From: Myxococcales bacterium
GTDB lineage: Bacteria; Myxococcota_A; Bradymonadia; UBA7976; UBA1532
DNA length: 64,000 bases
Direction of reading: 5' to 3'
Assembly (NCBI GenBank): GCA_002731825.1
Contig: PCCS01000012.1
Coordinates: forward strand, 62,001 to 126,000
Position 1 is the stretch's first letter. The number at the start of each line of letters is the position of its first letter. The position numbers and the translations under genes were made by a program. The notes under the pieces were generated by a model. The model did not search any database. It worked only from the letters and a program-made list of their open reading frames with translations, and had not been told where the DNA came from. This document shows, piece after piece, positions 30,187-40,068 of the stretch.

Positions 30187-30460
30187 CTAACGGCGCTTTT
30201 GAGCTGCTTAAATGTACTATTTCTAGACCAGTAAACCCCTTGGATCCTCCTCGTTCAGAGATGGACAAATCAGTGAAGTCGGTCAACCTAAGTACCGGTT
30301 CGATACCCCCTCTTTCCATGACATCGAGTCTCGCCAAAAATCCTGTTTATTACCGCTTTAAAAGAAAAGTTCATAAAGCCAGCAACTTTCGCTAACGGAC
30401 CCCTCGATCCAGCGCCGTATTTGATCTAGAGTGCAAACACTTAATCGGGGAGGACGGCCG

Positions 30461-30922
30461 ATGAGCAGTTGGGCGACTATGGTCACGCGCGCGAATACGA
30501 GAGCCAATCTTCGCGATTTAACCACCAATCAGGTGCACGCTGTGGTCGATATGCTCTGTTTGGTGATTTATGCCGACAATCGAATGTCAGCCCTTGAGCA
30601 GATTGAGTTCGAAGATACACTCTTGGAATTAGATTGGACACAATCCAAAGAACAGATCGTTCGAGCAAGAATTAATACGGCGTCATCGCCGGCACGCTAT
30701 GCTAACTCGCGAGAAGCGCGTCTCGAACTTGTGTCGAAGGCCGTCAAGCTGCTCGGTCAAACTGTCGATGACCAAAATGAGGGCATATTTGGATTAATTG
30801 CGAGTATGGCCTTCTCGGATTTAGTCCTGCATCGACGAGAAAAAGAACTTCTCAACTATATCGCCGATGCACTCAACATTGCATCGGAACGGGCGGTTGC
30901 GATTCAATCGCAATTCGCTTGA
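30461..30922 (+). CDS. TerB-like protein
   Basis: VVDMLCLVIYADNRMSALEQIEFEDTLLELDW...RREKELLNYIADALNI; strong RBS GGGGAGGA upstream. Confidence 0.65.
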   Translation: MSSWATMVTRANTRANLRDLTTNQVHAVVDMLCLVIYADNRMSALEQIEFEDTLLELDWTQSKEQIVRARINTASSPARYANSREARLELVSKAVKLLGQTVDDQNEGIFGLIASMAFSDLVLHRREKELLNYIADALNIASERAVAIQSQFA

Positions 30923-30962
30923 TAAGGCTGTAGAAAGCCTACCTCTGAGAGCCTAGAACATC

Positions 30963-31622
30963 TCAGATTAAAGTTAGAATATCCGTCATTGAGTTCATCA
31001 GATACGTTGGTTCACATAGAGTGAGTTCAGCGACATCAAATGGGCCCCATAGCGCAGCTGCGGTCAGGCAGCCTGCTCGTTTCCCACTCAAGATGTCATG
31101 GGGTGAATCCCCAATGAACAAGCAGGCATCAGGACTCGCATCCATGAGGCTGACGGCCTTGAGTACCGGTTCAGGGTGCGGCTTCGGATGTTCAACATCA
31201 TCGAATCCAATGACGAATTCAAAAGCATCTTCTAAGCCGCAGATTCTCAGCCCTCGTCGGGCCGTACTTTGAGGTTTACTGGTGACAATCCCCAGTCGAA
31301 TCTGTCGAGCTTGCAAGGTGCTGATTATATCGGCGACTCCATCAAACGCGCGTATGGACGCATCATGATTTGATAGATTGTGGTTATGATATACGGCTCT
31401 CGATGTCATCACTTCAGCCTGTGTGAGCGGACGACCAAGGTGTTTTGCACCATGGATTTTCAGCTGTTCGATAAGTGGTGTGCCAATGCCTGAAACCAAT
31501 GTTTTATCGTCAGGTGAATATCCAAACTCTTGCTCAAGGGCATGTCTCATGGATTCGACGATCAATGGAATTGAGTCGAGTAAGGTTCCATCTAGGTCGA
31601 AAAAGATGTTTTTAATGGACAT
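30963..31622 (-). CDS. HAD-family hydrolase, phosphoglycolate phosphatase-like
   Basis: FFDLDGTLLDSIPLIVESM; LGIVTSKP; FIGDSPHDILSGKRAG. Confidence 0.88.
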   Translation of the reverse strand: MSIKNIFFDLDGTLLDSIPLIVESMRHALEQEFGYSPDDKTLVSGIGTPLIEQLKIHGAKHLGRPLTQAEVMTSRAVYHNHNLSNHDASIRAFDGVADIISTLQARQIRLGIVTSKPQSTARRGLRICGLEDAFEFVIGFDDVEHPKPHPEPVLKAVSLMDASPDACLFIGDSPHDILSGKRAGCLTAAALWGPFDVAELTLCEPTYLMNSMTDILTLI

Positions 31623-31623
31623 A

Positions 31624-33108
31624 TTACTGCTCCAAATAGCGTCGTTTTATATGACGCTTGAATACAGATGGATCCAATGGTCGACCTGTCGCCGACACCA
31701 TCAAGTCATTGGGTGACAACAGAGAGCCTTTCTGATGAACGCTCTCTCTGACCCAAGTGACCAGCCCACTAAAATTACCTTGACCAATTTCATCAGGAAT
31801 TGAGGGTATGTCCGTGACCGCCTGCTCGAAGAGCTGGGCCGCATTCAAGGCGCCTAATGTGTATGTTGGAAAGTAACCAACGGAACCCATATGCCAGTGG
31901 ATGTCCTGCATGCATCCATTGGTGTCGGTCTCGGGTACAATGCCCACCAGCTCACGCATTCCGTCATTCCAGGCTGACGGCAGGTCCGCCAATGCCAGAT
32001 CACCGCTGAGTAAAGCTTTTTCCAATCGATAGCGTAGAATGACATGAAGTGGGTAGGTTGCCTCGTCGGCATCCACTCGGATGAGCCCACGCCGAACTTC
32101 AAGATAACTCCGCAGCATCTCGCCCGTTGACCAGCCTGGGCCAGTTGCGCCAAATGCAGCCCTCAATCTAGGGGCCAGATAAGAGACGAACTCTGGGCTT
32201 CTGCACGCTTGCATTTCCATAAGTAAGGATTGGCTCTCATGGATGCCCATACTTCGGGCTCGGCCAACAGGTTGGCCCCGAAAACTGTTGGGGAGCCCTC
32301 GTTCGTAGAGCGCGTGACCTGTTTCATGGATCACGCCCATTATACTTTGCATGAAGTCGTCCGCTGTGTAGCGGGTTGTAATCCGAACATCGTCAGGACT
32401 TCCTCCGCAAAAAGGGTGCGCACTGACGTCTAACCGGCCGTGATCGAAATTAAATCCCAGTGCATCCATCAGATCTCGGCCGAGTTGTTTTTGGATCTCA
32501 ATGTCGAAGGGGCCGCTTGGTTTAACGATGGGGCCCATGCGCTCTTGGTGTTCGATGATCTCTCCGACAAGGTTCGGCAGGAATGATTCCAGTTCTGCAA
32601 AAACCGTATCTAATTGCGCGCTGCTATATCCCGGTTCATACAAGTCTAAAAGGGCATCGTACTGAGTCAGACCTGACCGATCTGACAGAACATGGGCCTG
32701 TTCACGAACCAATTCAAAAACGCGCTCAAGGTAGGGGCAGAGGCTTTGGAAATCATTGGCTGGACGCGCTTTCAGCCATGCAATTTCGCAGGCAGATATT
32801 GCATCACTCATGGCTGCTACGAGGTCGGTGGGCAGTGCGTTGGCCTGGTTGTATTCTCGTTCGATTTCTCTGAGGTTGGCCTTATCCCAATCGCCCAGTG
32901 ATTCGCCCTTTGCAGCGTCGATCCAATCCTCAATGTCTGGCTTCGTCTTAAGACCATGGCAGATGGACTTGAGGGTGGTTGCCTCGGCGGAGCGGGCTTG
33001 AGCGGACCCTTTTGGCATCATCGTCGCCATGTCCCAATGGAGTAGACCGAGAACATTATCCAGATGAGATATCGTCCGATAATGAGATGTTAACTGTTGG
33101 TAGGACAC
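31624..33108 (-). CDS. M32 family carboxypeptidase (carboxypeptidase Taq)
   Basis: HETGHALYERGL (HExxH), GIHESQSLLME, DVSAHPFCGGSPDDVRITTRY. Confidence 0.92.
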   Translation of the reverse strand: MSYQQLTSHYRTISHLDNVLGLLHWDMATMMPKGSAQARSAEATTLKSICHGLKTKPDIEDWIDAAKGESLGDWDKANLREIEREYNQANALPTDLVAAMSDAISACEIAWLKARPANDFQSLCPYLERVFELVREQAHVLSDRSGLTQYDALLDLYEPGYSSAQLDTVFAELESFLPNLVGEIIEHQERMGPIVKPSGPFDIEIQKQLGRDLMDALGFNFDHGRLDVSAHPFCGGSPDDVRITTRYTADDFMQSIMGVIHETGHALYERGLPNSFRGQPVGRARSMGIHESQSLLMEMQACRSPEFVSYLAPRLRAAFGATGPGWSTGEMLRSYLEVRRGLIRVDADEATYPLHVILRYRLEKALLSGDLALADLPSAWNDGMRELVGIVPETDTNGCMQDIHWHMGSVGYFPTYTLGALNAAQLFEQAVTDIPSIPDEIGQGNFSGLVTWVRESVHQKGSLLSPNDLMVSATGRPLDPSVFKRHIKRRYLEQ

Positions 33109-33134
33109 AGTATTTTCTCCTTTATATGAGTGCT

Positions 33135-36100
33135 TTAGTCGGTGTAGCCAGGTGCATATAAGCGTGTCATCAAGCTTGGCTTTCGTACGCCTTGCATCTT
33201 AAATTGGTCAATCCCTGCATCGAGCCATTGGCGGCCTTCATCACCGCCCAAGAGTGAGCCATAGCGAATTTTTGCAGCAGCAAGATAACCCCCGAGGTCA
33301 GCGGTAGCCAGTGCGTCGATCGCGTTGGCGTAGCCGATCTTTGCCGCGTCTTCGTGCCCTAGATACTCGTTTAGACACGCTTGGAAAAGACAGCTCTGTG
33401 CCCGGACCCACTGGGCTGGGTTTTCCTTTAATCGTTCAAGATCACGCTCGATTCGTTCACTCAATTCTGGAACCCGTTTACTTGTTGTGAGGGCGGCGAG
33501 TGACGCGCGGACTCTTAGGCTGAGCAGGTCACTTTTGACAAAGTGAATTTGATCGATCATCGCACGCCGAAGCGGAACCCACGCATCTGCGACATGTTCT
33601 AAAGCCAGTTCGAAATCACCCTTGTAGAGACAGAGATGGACCTGCGTCATCAAGCCAAAATATTGTTGGATTTGGTAATCATCATGACTCCATCTCTGAA
33701 TGGCGTCAGACCGATTTCGTTCAGCTGTATCGGGATCATCACCGCAGAGCCAGGCTAAACTGGGATAGCCTGTGCGCATACTGGTCGCAAAGAATTCGTT
33801 TCCTCGGTCTTTTGCCCATTCAAGTAATTCGGGTACTCGACTGACGATGGGCTTGAAATCTCCCCGCATCGCCATCGCCGAGAAGAGCATCACATGTGTG
33901 GTTGACCGCTCCCAGGCCGCATCTTGGCAGCTTTCACGAAATACGTCGGCTGCATACTCCAACGCTTCTTGGGCTTCAGCCCAGCGCCCTGTAAGCAGAA
34001 GACCGACGCCGCGACCGTAGTGGGCGAGACCCAGCGCATGAGGTTTATCAACAGTTTCAGCAAGGGTCATAGCTCGATTCGCGACATCGAGTGCAGCATC
34101 GATCTCATTGGGGCCGCTGGCTCCGGTGTACATGCTTTGTAGGCCAAGGGATCGCGCTAGTCGGTATGGGTCCCCGAATTCGAGCGCTTTAAGCAGCCCT
34201 CTCGCTTGGAAGTCTGCCGCTCGAACGTAGTCGATCATGCCCAAGCTGACAGCTGCCGTCCAGCAGGCGTCGATATATTGGGCCTCAACGGTCTCCTCCG
34301 GTATATCCAGCCTCATGTGGGTCGAATACCCCCGTTCCTCGATGGCTTTTCGAGTTTTGCCGAGGCTCGGCAATGCCTCTTGAGACGAGAGTGGAAAAGG
34401 AATGTTCAGCTCGCCCAGGATGTCTCCTAAGAGGTCTAACCCTTGCTCGAGGCTTCCAGATAAAATCAGATTTATGCAGGCTTTCATTCGCAGCTCATTA
34501 CGGAGCGAATCGTCCGCTTTAGTAGCGGCTTCTACGAAGATCTTTGCCGATTGATGTGTTCGTCCACTATTGGAGAGTGCTTGACCCAGGGCCATGAGCA
34601 GCTCGATTTCTTCCTCGACAGCGTCATCCGACGCGGGGATTGTGACACTCTGGCGATGAATGCTGAGCGCTTGATCATAGAGTGTCGCCGCATGTTCAAA
34701 GGCCAGTTTGTTATCCGCCATTCGTGCCGACTCGGCTGTGTATTGTCTGGCCTTATCGAAGTCTCCCGCGTGTACGAAATGGTCTACTAATGCGGCAGGC
34801 TCGCGCTCACTGCCCCGCTCTAAACACAGGGCGATATCAAGATTGATCTGAGTCGCTCGTTCTTTTGATATCCCGTCGAGTACGGGCGCGCGCAATCGGT
34901 CGTGATAGACCTCGAGAAAAACTTGATTGTCGCTGGTTTTAGTTCGAAGCAAGTGAGATGCGCGAAGCTCGCTGATGCAACGCTCACTTTCAGCGCCAAG
35001 GCCAGCGATCTCAATTGCATGGCTGCGTAGCAACGGTTTTGCGGCGACGGCGACGACGTGTAATAGGCGGCGAGAATTGACATCGATGGAGGTGATTCGA
35101 CTTCCGACTAAAGCGTCCAGAGTCATCGCGCCGGTCTTCAGACCACCGCTTTTCCGTCGATCTTCGTTAAATTCCGTGATGTGCCGAGTGAGTGATTCCA
35201 CAAAAAATGGGTTGCCGTGGGATTCGCGTACAATTTGTTCGAGATGATGTTGTCCTAAATTAATCTCTCTCAGCAAGTATCGGGTCAGGTTCATTGCCTG
35301 CGTATCGTCTAGGGGGCCAACTTCGATCTCACGGCCATCGAAGCCGTCCGCCTGACGCGCAAGCATCAAACGGAGGAACCGAACGAAATTACTGCCTCGA
35401 ATGGACTCCGTATGGAAACTGCACAAAACGAGCATGTTTGGCGCGTCTGGGAGGTCCAATAGTTCCCGCAGTAGAGCGACACTGTCATCATCTCCCCAGT
35501 GGACATCATCGATATGCAGAGCCAGAGACCAGCGATTTGCCAGTCGTGAAAATAGATCCCGTGCAGCTTGGAAGGCGACTTGACGTGTTTCAGTCAGCTC
35601 GATGATCAACGTGTCTGACCGCACAGATTTTGCGATTGAGGGGACATTCAATAAAACCGGAAAAAGATGCGTCAGGGCACCGATTCCAGGTGGCGTAAGC
35701 TCTTTGACAATGCTTGATGACAGACAGTTCAATTGTCTAGTCAAGTCATCGAACACACGATCGAAAGCCTTATAGGGCACGGCTTCGCGTTCGTAGCATC
35801 GACCCTCCAAGATCATCACATCTTCACGGCTTTTGAGCGGTTCAAGAAAATACTTAATTAAGGCACTTTTGCCCATACCAGACCGTCCGTGGACGCTACA
35901 AACGACAGATTTATCTTTTTTAATTTCACTGAAAGCTGAGACCAAAGCACCTAGATGTGATTCCCGCCCAATGAGCCTCGGCATGGCGGTCAGCGATGTC
36001 GAGGAGGTTGTCATGATGGTGCTTTCCTCGAGTTCAATGCCGAGGATGTTAAGTACGTCGGACTCGGTGGCGCGCTCAGCTGGGTCACGTTTCAATAGGG

Positions 36101-36845
36101 ATTTACAGAGCGCATCTAGATCCGCAGGCACTCGGCGATTGAGCTTACTTGGTGGTGGACCATCATTTTGTTTTTTCATGACGGCGACTTGCAGAGGTTT
36201 ACCTTGGAAAGGCAGCTCGCCTGTCAAGGCCTGGAATAGGACGACACCGAAACTATACCAATCGCTGGCGGACAGCGGGTCACTTCCATCACTCTGTTCG
36301 GGCGCCATATACTCGAGGGTCCCGCTAAAGCCTCTGATGTCTCGCACATCGATCTGGTCCAACTTAGTTGCTAGTCCAAAATCGAGGATGACCACACGCC
36401 CATCTCGTTCGACCAACATATTCGATGGTTTGATGTCCCGATGCAAATGACCGGATGCGTGCAAAGCAACCAACCCTTCGGCCAGTTGTTCAAATGCATT
36501 TCGCAATCGGAGTAAATCCAGTTCGAATTCTCCGCTGACCAGCGAGAAAGGCCTCACCCATTCCAAAAAGTCGACACCATCGACATATTCCATGGTGAAA
36601 AACCATGTTTTCGCTTCGTGGTGCAAGCCGTGCAAATCAACCAAGTTGAGGTGGCTCAATTCCGCAAGGCCTCTAAATTCGTTCTTTAATCTGAGGATTC
36701 CATAGGGGCTTTCCTGGTGTAAGGTCTTCAACGCAACATCGATACCCCTGAGTGTGTCATGGGCCAGATAAACGATCCCAGTACCCCCATGTCCAAGGCG
36801 TCTTAGTATTTTGAATCGTTCGGTCCCCTGAAAAGTATCGCCCAC
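33135..36845 (-). CDS. Serine/threonine protein kinase with AAA ATPase and TPR-like regions (PknK-like)
   Basis: Kinase GHGGTGIVYLAHD, LHRDIKPSNML, DFGLATK; ATPase Walker A GRSGMGKSALIKYF; long helical C-terminus. Confidence 0.88.
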   Translation of the reverse strand: MGDTFQGTERFKILRRLGHGGTGIVYLAHDTLRGIDVALKTLHQESPYGILRLKNEFRGLAELSHLNLVDLHGLHHEAKTWFFTMEYVDGVDFLEWVRPFSLVSGEFELDLLRLRNAFEQLAEGLVALHASGHLHRDIKPSNMLVERDGRVVILDFGLATKLDQIDVRDIRGFSGTLEYMAPEQSDGSDPLSASDWYSFGVVLFQALTGELPFQGKPLQVAVMKKQNDGPPPSKLNRRVPADLDALCKSLLKRDPAERATESDVLNILGIELEESTIMTTSSTSLTAMPRLIGRESHLGALVSAFSEIKKDKSVVCSVHGRSGMGKSALIKYFLEPLKSREDVMILEGRCYEREAVPYKAFDRVFDDLTRQLNCLSSSIVKELTPPGIGALTHLFPVLLNVPSIAKSVRSDTLIIELTETRQVAFQAARDLFSRLANRWSLALHIDDVHWGDDDSVALLRELLDLPDAPNMLVLCSFHTESIRGSNFVRFLRLMLARQADGFDGREIEVGPLDDTQAMNLTRYLLREINLGQHHLEQIVRESHGNPFFVESLTRHITEFNEDRRKSGGLKTGAMTLDALVGSRITSIDVNSRRLLHVVAVAAKPLLRSHAIEIAGLGAESERCISELRASHLLRTKTSDNQVFLEVYHDRLRAPVLDGISKERATQINLDIALCLERGSEREPAALVDHFVHAGDFDKARQYTAESARMADNKLAFEHAATLYDQALSIHRQSVTIPASDDAVEEEIELLMALGQALSNSGRTHQSAKIFVEAATKADDSLRNELRMKACINLILSGSLEQGLDLLGDILGELNIPFPLSSQEALPSLGKTRKAIEERGYSTHMRLDIPEETVEAQYIDACWTAAVSLGMIDYVRAADFQARGLLKALEFGDPYRLARSLGLQSMYTGASGPNEIDAALDVANRAMTLAETVDKPHALGLAHYGRGVGLLLTGRWAEAQEALEYAADVFRESCQDAAWERSTTHVMLFSAMAMRGDFKPIVSRVPELLEWAKDRGNEFFATSMRTGYPSLAWLCGDDPDTAERNRSDAIQRWSHDDYQIQQYFGLMTQVHLCLYKGDFELALEHVADAWVPLRRAMIDQIHFVKSDLLSLRVRASLAALTTSKRVPELSERIERDLERLKENPAQWVRAQSCLFQACLNEYLGHEDAAKIGYANAIDALATADLGGYLAAAKIRYGSLLGGDEGRQWLDAGIDQFKMQGVRKPSLMTRLYAPGYTD

Positions 36846-36967
36846 GGTTGTGAATTGCCCCCAGCTCAGCCGTAAACCTTATGTTGCTGTCCCTAAGTCT
36901 CCACGAATCGATGATGATTCATGAGCCGTAAACCAAGCCAGCTCGTTGAGGGGCTTAGTGCCGTAGC

Positions 36968-37186
36968 CTATCGTGCTCGATAGGTAATACGACCTCGGGT
37001 TAAGTCGTAAGGTGAGAGCTCGACTGTCACTTGGTCCCCGGGCAGAATACGAATGAAGAACTTCCTCATTTTCCCTGAGACATGGGCCAACACTTTGTGG
37101 CCGTTCTCTAATTCCACGCGAAACATCGCGTTGGGAAGTGGCTCTATCACGGTGCCTTCGACTACAATTCCCTCTTCTTTCGCCAC
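36968..37186 (-). CDS. infA: Translation initiation factor IF-1
   Basis: [70 protein letters not shown]. Confidence 0.97.
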   Translation of the reverse strand: MAKEEGIVVEGTVIEPLPNAMFRVELENGHKVLAHVSGKMRKFFIRILPGDQVTVELSPYDLTRGRITYRAR

Positions 37187-37247
37187 AGTGGCTCCTTCAA
37201 AACATCGTTTTCGGATAGGTTTATTTAACCAGGCTTAAGGTGAGCGC

Positions 37248-37275
37248 AGTGTAACGATGATGACGGTTTTCGCAA
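37248..37275 (-). promoter_or_regulatory. Candidate sigma70-type promoter for infA
   Basis: Minus strand TTGCGA-16 nt-TACACT about 60 nt upstream of the infA start. Confidence 0.45.
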
Positions 37276-37366
37276 GGCTTTCTGGTCAGATGCGTCCAAT
37301 CTTTCGTCGTTTGCTCGTAAACGGCCACTCATTAAGGTCCACTATCCACCCCGATGGGGTAAAAAA

Positions 37367-37717
37367 TTAGTCGTCCCAGCTGCGCTCAATGTTTCGTGCG
37401 TTCTTTTTTCTAAAGGCTGCTTCTAGATCGATATCTAAACGGTTGGCAATTGCTAAAAGGTAATTAAAAACATCGACAATCTCTTCTGCAACATCGGCTT
37501 TCGGATCATCAGATTTCGCTTTCTCATAGTATCGATTGTAGGTCCGAATCGCTTTAAACAGCTCTCCGACTTCTTCACCCATGAGAAAGCAATTGTGGAC
37601 TAAGTCGACATCAAGCCAGCCGTGATACGATTCTAAGCCTTGAATGTACGTCTGGTAGTCTTTTAGAACGGGAGACGCGGGGAGTTGCGGTGGAGACGGC
37701 TTTTCTTCAGACGCCAT
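37367..37717 (-). CDS. MazG-like nucleotide pyrophosphohydrolase
   Basis: MGEEVGELFKAIR ... DVAEEIVDVFNYLLAIANRL (EExxE and ExxD metal motifs). Confidence 0.85.
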   Translation of the reverse strand: MASEEKPSPPQLPASPVLKDYQTYIQGLESYHGWLDVDLVHNCFLMGEEVGELFKAIRTYNRYYEKAKSDDPKADVAEEIVDVFNYLLAIANRLDIDLEAAFRKKNARNIERSWDD

Positions 37718-38870
37718 AGGTCACCTCCGAAGTGTCTATTTTGGTTTCTATACCAAGTGCATCGATGACCACAGAATTGACAGCAGTGGCGGCACTACCA
37801 GCCCCGAAAGCATCGATGGGTGGCTCGGTGCCAGGGTACGCTCTCGCTGCGGCCTGCTGGATTGCTTGGGGGTCGGAACCGACAAGACAGTTCCAGCTAT
37901 CGGTGAGCGTCTCAGGCCATTCTGTGGTATCTCGCATTGTTGTACACAGTCGGCGATGGAATAATGCCTCCTTTTGAAGCCCGCCAGAATCGGTGAGCAC
38001 ATGAACTGATGATGCGACCAACGCAGCGAAATCGATATAGCCCAGCGGTTCGATCACATGTAATTGGCCCTTCGGTTCAATATTGGATTCGACCATGGCT
38101 TTTTTTGTTCGCGGATGAAGCGGGAGAAAAACGGGCCAGTCCAATTGACCAAGAGTTTCGATCAGGCTCGCCAGGCGTTTCGGGTCATCTGTATTCGATG
38201 CTCGATGAAGTGTAGCAACACCGTATTGCCCGGTTTTAAGAATGTCCAGTTGCCCTCGTGAAAAATAGTCGGGCTTATCTGCCGCGGAGTCCGTTAAGTA
38301 TCGGGCTAATGGGCTCACCCAAGACCTGTTCAGTGCTCTCAAAGACGCGTCAAACATCACATCGCCGGTAAAATAGGCCCGATCGCCAAGCCCCTCTTGG
38401 TCAAGCTGCTTCATTGCTTTTTGTGTGGGGCAGAGGAGATGGCTTGACAGATGGTCGACTGCGATTCGGTTGATCTCCTCGGGCATTTGTCTATCGAAAG
38501 AGCGTAAGCCAGATTCGACATGAACGATTTTCCAACCGAGCTTTGCGGCCACAAGGGCGCCGGCCAACGTTGAGTTTGTATCACCATAAACGACGGCGAC
38601 CCCAGTGGGTCGTTCTTGCAAAAGTGGTTCCAAGCCCGTCAGCATGGCGGCCGTCTGACTCCCATGAGTGCCGCCACCTGCATTCAGATTATGGTGGGGT
38701 TTTGGAATCGCAAGCTCGTCAAAAAACACCGACGACATTGATGTGTCGTAATGTTGGCCGGTATGAATGATCACTGGTTCTATGTGATGACGCCACGCAT
38801 CAAGAACGACAGCCATCTTAACGAATTGTGGTCGTGCGCCGACAATGTGAACTAGGCTGGATGTGGTCAT
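37707..38870 (-). CDS. wecB: UDP-N-acetylglucosamine 2-epimerase (non-hydrolysing)
   Basis: HIVGARPQFVKMAVVLDAW, HTGQHYDTSMSSVFF, VYGDTNSTLAGALVAAKL, HVESGLRSFDRQMPEEINR. Confidence 0.92.
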   Translation of the reverse strand: MTTSSLVHIVGARPQFVKMAVVLDAWRHHIEPVIIHTGQHYDTSMSSVFFDELAIPKPHHNLNAGGGTHGSQTAAMLTGLEPLLQERPTGVAVVYGDTNSTLAGALVAAKLGWKIVHVESGLRSFDRQMPEEINRIAVDHLSSHLLCPTQKAMKQLDQEGLGDRAYFTGDVMFDASLRALNRSWVSPLARYLTDSAADKPDYFSRGQLDILKTGQYGVATLHRASNTDDPKRLASLIETLGQLDWPVFLPLHPRTKKAMVESNIEPKGQLHVIEPLGYIDFAALVASSVHVLTDSGGLQKEALFHRRLCTTMRDTTEWPETLTDSWNCLVGSDPQAIQQAAARAYPGTEPPIDAFGAGSAATAVNSVVIDALGIETKIDTSEVTYGV

Positions 38871-39086
38871 GCGTGGTCGACTTCCTTTCAAACCAAAGTG
38901 GACGTCCTGAGTCAGGTCTCCCTCACTCTGATAGCCCAATATCACTTTTTTTAGCTCATGTCCTTGTGTCGTTATCGACTATCTCAATCAAGGCCGATTG
39001 CAAATAGACAGACAACCGTCGGAAAAATGGTGACCGATCGATCCGCTTAGCTTAGGATATCGACAAAATTTCTGGAGGACTTGATT

Positions 39087-40031
39087 ATGTGGATGCGGAC
39101 ACTGGTATTGAGCTTTTTTGTGATGGGCTATTTCAGCGCGTGCGGCGGCAGTGACTCAGGAACCAGCGGTGCTGGTGGCGCGGGCGCCGAAGGCGGTACA
39201 GGTGGCGCGGGCGCCGAAGGCGGTGCTGGCGGCGCGGGTGCCGAAGGCGGTGCTGGTGGCGCGGGTGCCGAAGGCGGTACAGGTGGCGCGGGCGCCGAAG
39301 GCGGTGCTGGCGGCGCGGGTGCCGAAGGCGGTACAGGTGGCGCGGGTGCCGAAGGCGGTACAGGCGGCGCGGGTGCTGTGGGCGGTACAGGCGGTGCGGG
39401 TGCCGTGGGCGGTACAGGCGGTGCGGGTGCTGTGGGCGGTACAGGCGGTGCGGGCGCCGAAGGCGGTGCTGGCGGCGCGGGTGCCGAAGGCGGTGCTGGC
39501 GGCGCGGGTGCCGAAGGCGGTGCTGGTGGCGCGGGTGCCGAAGGCGGTGCTGGCGGCGCGGGTGCCGAAGGCGGTGCTGGCGGCGCGGGCGGTGCTGGCG
39601 GTGGCATGGAACCCTGCTTTGGTGAGGGCCAATTCGGTCGTAATGGACCCGACGCACTCCCGTGTTGCGATGGACTCGTTGAAGTTCAAGAATCGTATCC
39701 CAATCCAGACGGTGAGTGTGTGCCAGAAGCCAATGCATACACATGCTTACAATGTGGTGACGGTATTTGTGGTGATTTTGAAAACCATTGCAACTGCCCC
39801 AATGATTGCATGGAAATGGCCAATGAATGCGTCGCCGAAGGTCAAGCTGTGATGAATATTGACCAGCAATGCTGCCCTGGGCTGTTTCCTGTCGAATGTG
39901 TCATTCTCGGAGCAGACAACATGTGTTTCCCTTGTGCAGAACTGACACAGTACTGCTTAAATTGCGGTGATGGTGTTTGCGCTGAAGGCGAAAATCTCTG
40001 CAATTGTCCATTGGATTGTGAAGATATCTAA
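39087..40031 (+). CDS. Secreted lipoprotein with 9-aa Gly-rich repeats and Cys-rich CGDGxC...ENxCNCPxDC modules
   Basis: Lipobox-like GYFSAC; 15 copies of GGAGA(E/V)GG(T/A); two related Cys-rich modules. Confidence 0.85.
   Translation: MWMRTLVLSFFVMGYFSACGGSDSGTSGAGGAGAEGGTGGAGAEGGAGGAGAEGGAGGAGAEGGTGGAGAEGGAGGAGAEGGTGGAGAEGGTGGAGAVGGTGGAGAVGGTGGAGAVGGTGGAGAEGGAGGAGAEGGAGGAGAEGGAGGAGAEGGAGGAGAEGGAGGAGGAGGGMEPCFGEGQFGRNGPDALPCCDGLVEVQESYPNPDGECVPEANAYTCLQCGDGICGDFENHCNCPNDCMEMANECVAEGQAVMNIDQQCCPGLFPVECVILGADNMCFPCAELTQYCLNCGDGVCAEGENLCNCPLDCEDI
39174..39605 (+). repeat. 27-bp coding tandem repeat, 15 full units plus a degenerate unit (9-aa GGAGAEGGT/A)
   Basis: Counted in the translated ORF: residues 32-166 are 15 units of GGAGA[E/V]GG[T/A], then GGAGGAGGG. 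Confidence 0.95.
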
Positions 40032-40068
40032 ATGCTGACTCTCGCCTGGCGCTTTTGATCCGGTCAGA

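Noticed and set aside
30045-30395. 116-aa ORF in the 540-bp gap
   Set aside because: No RBS-supported start, no domain; overlaps inverted repeats. Treated as non-coding.
37350-37370. ACCCC-GAT-GGGGT hairpin as terminator for the MazG-like gene
   Set aside because: In the minus-strand reading direction the T-run precedes the hairpin rather than following it.
39174-39605. Regular repeat array considered as a CRISPR
   Set aside because: Units are contiguous 27-bp coding repeats with no unique spacers, in frame with a lipoprotein.
39128-39852. Long ORFs on other frames across the Gly-rich repeat (159, 203, 177 and 233 aa)
   Set aside because: By-products of a GC-rich 27-bp repeat that lacks stops in several frames; the + frame with lipobox and Cys-rich domain is the credible gene.
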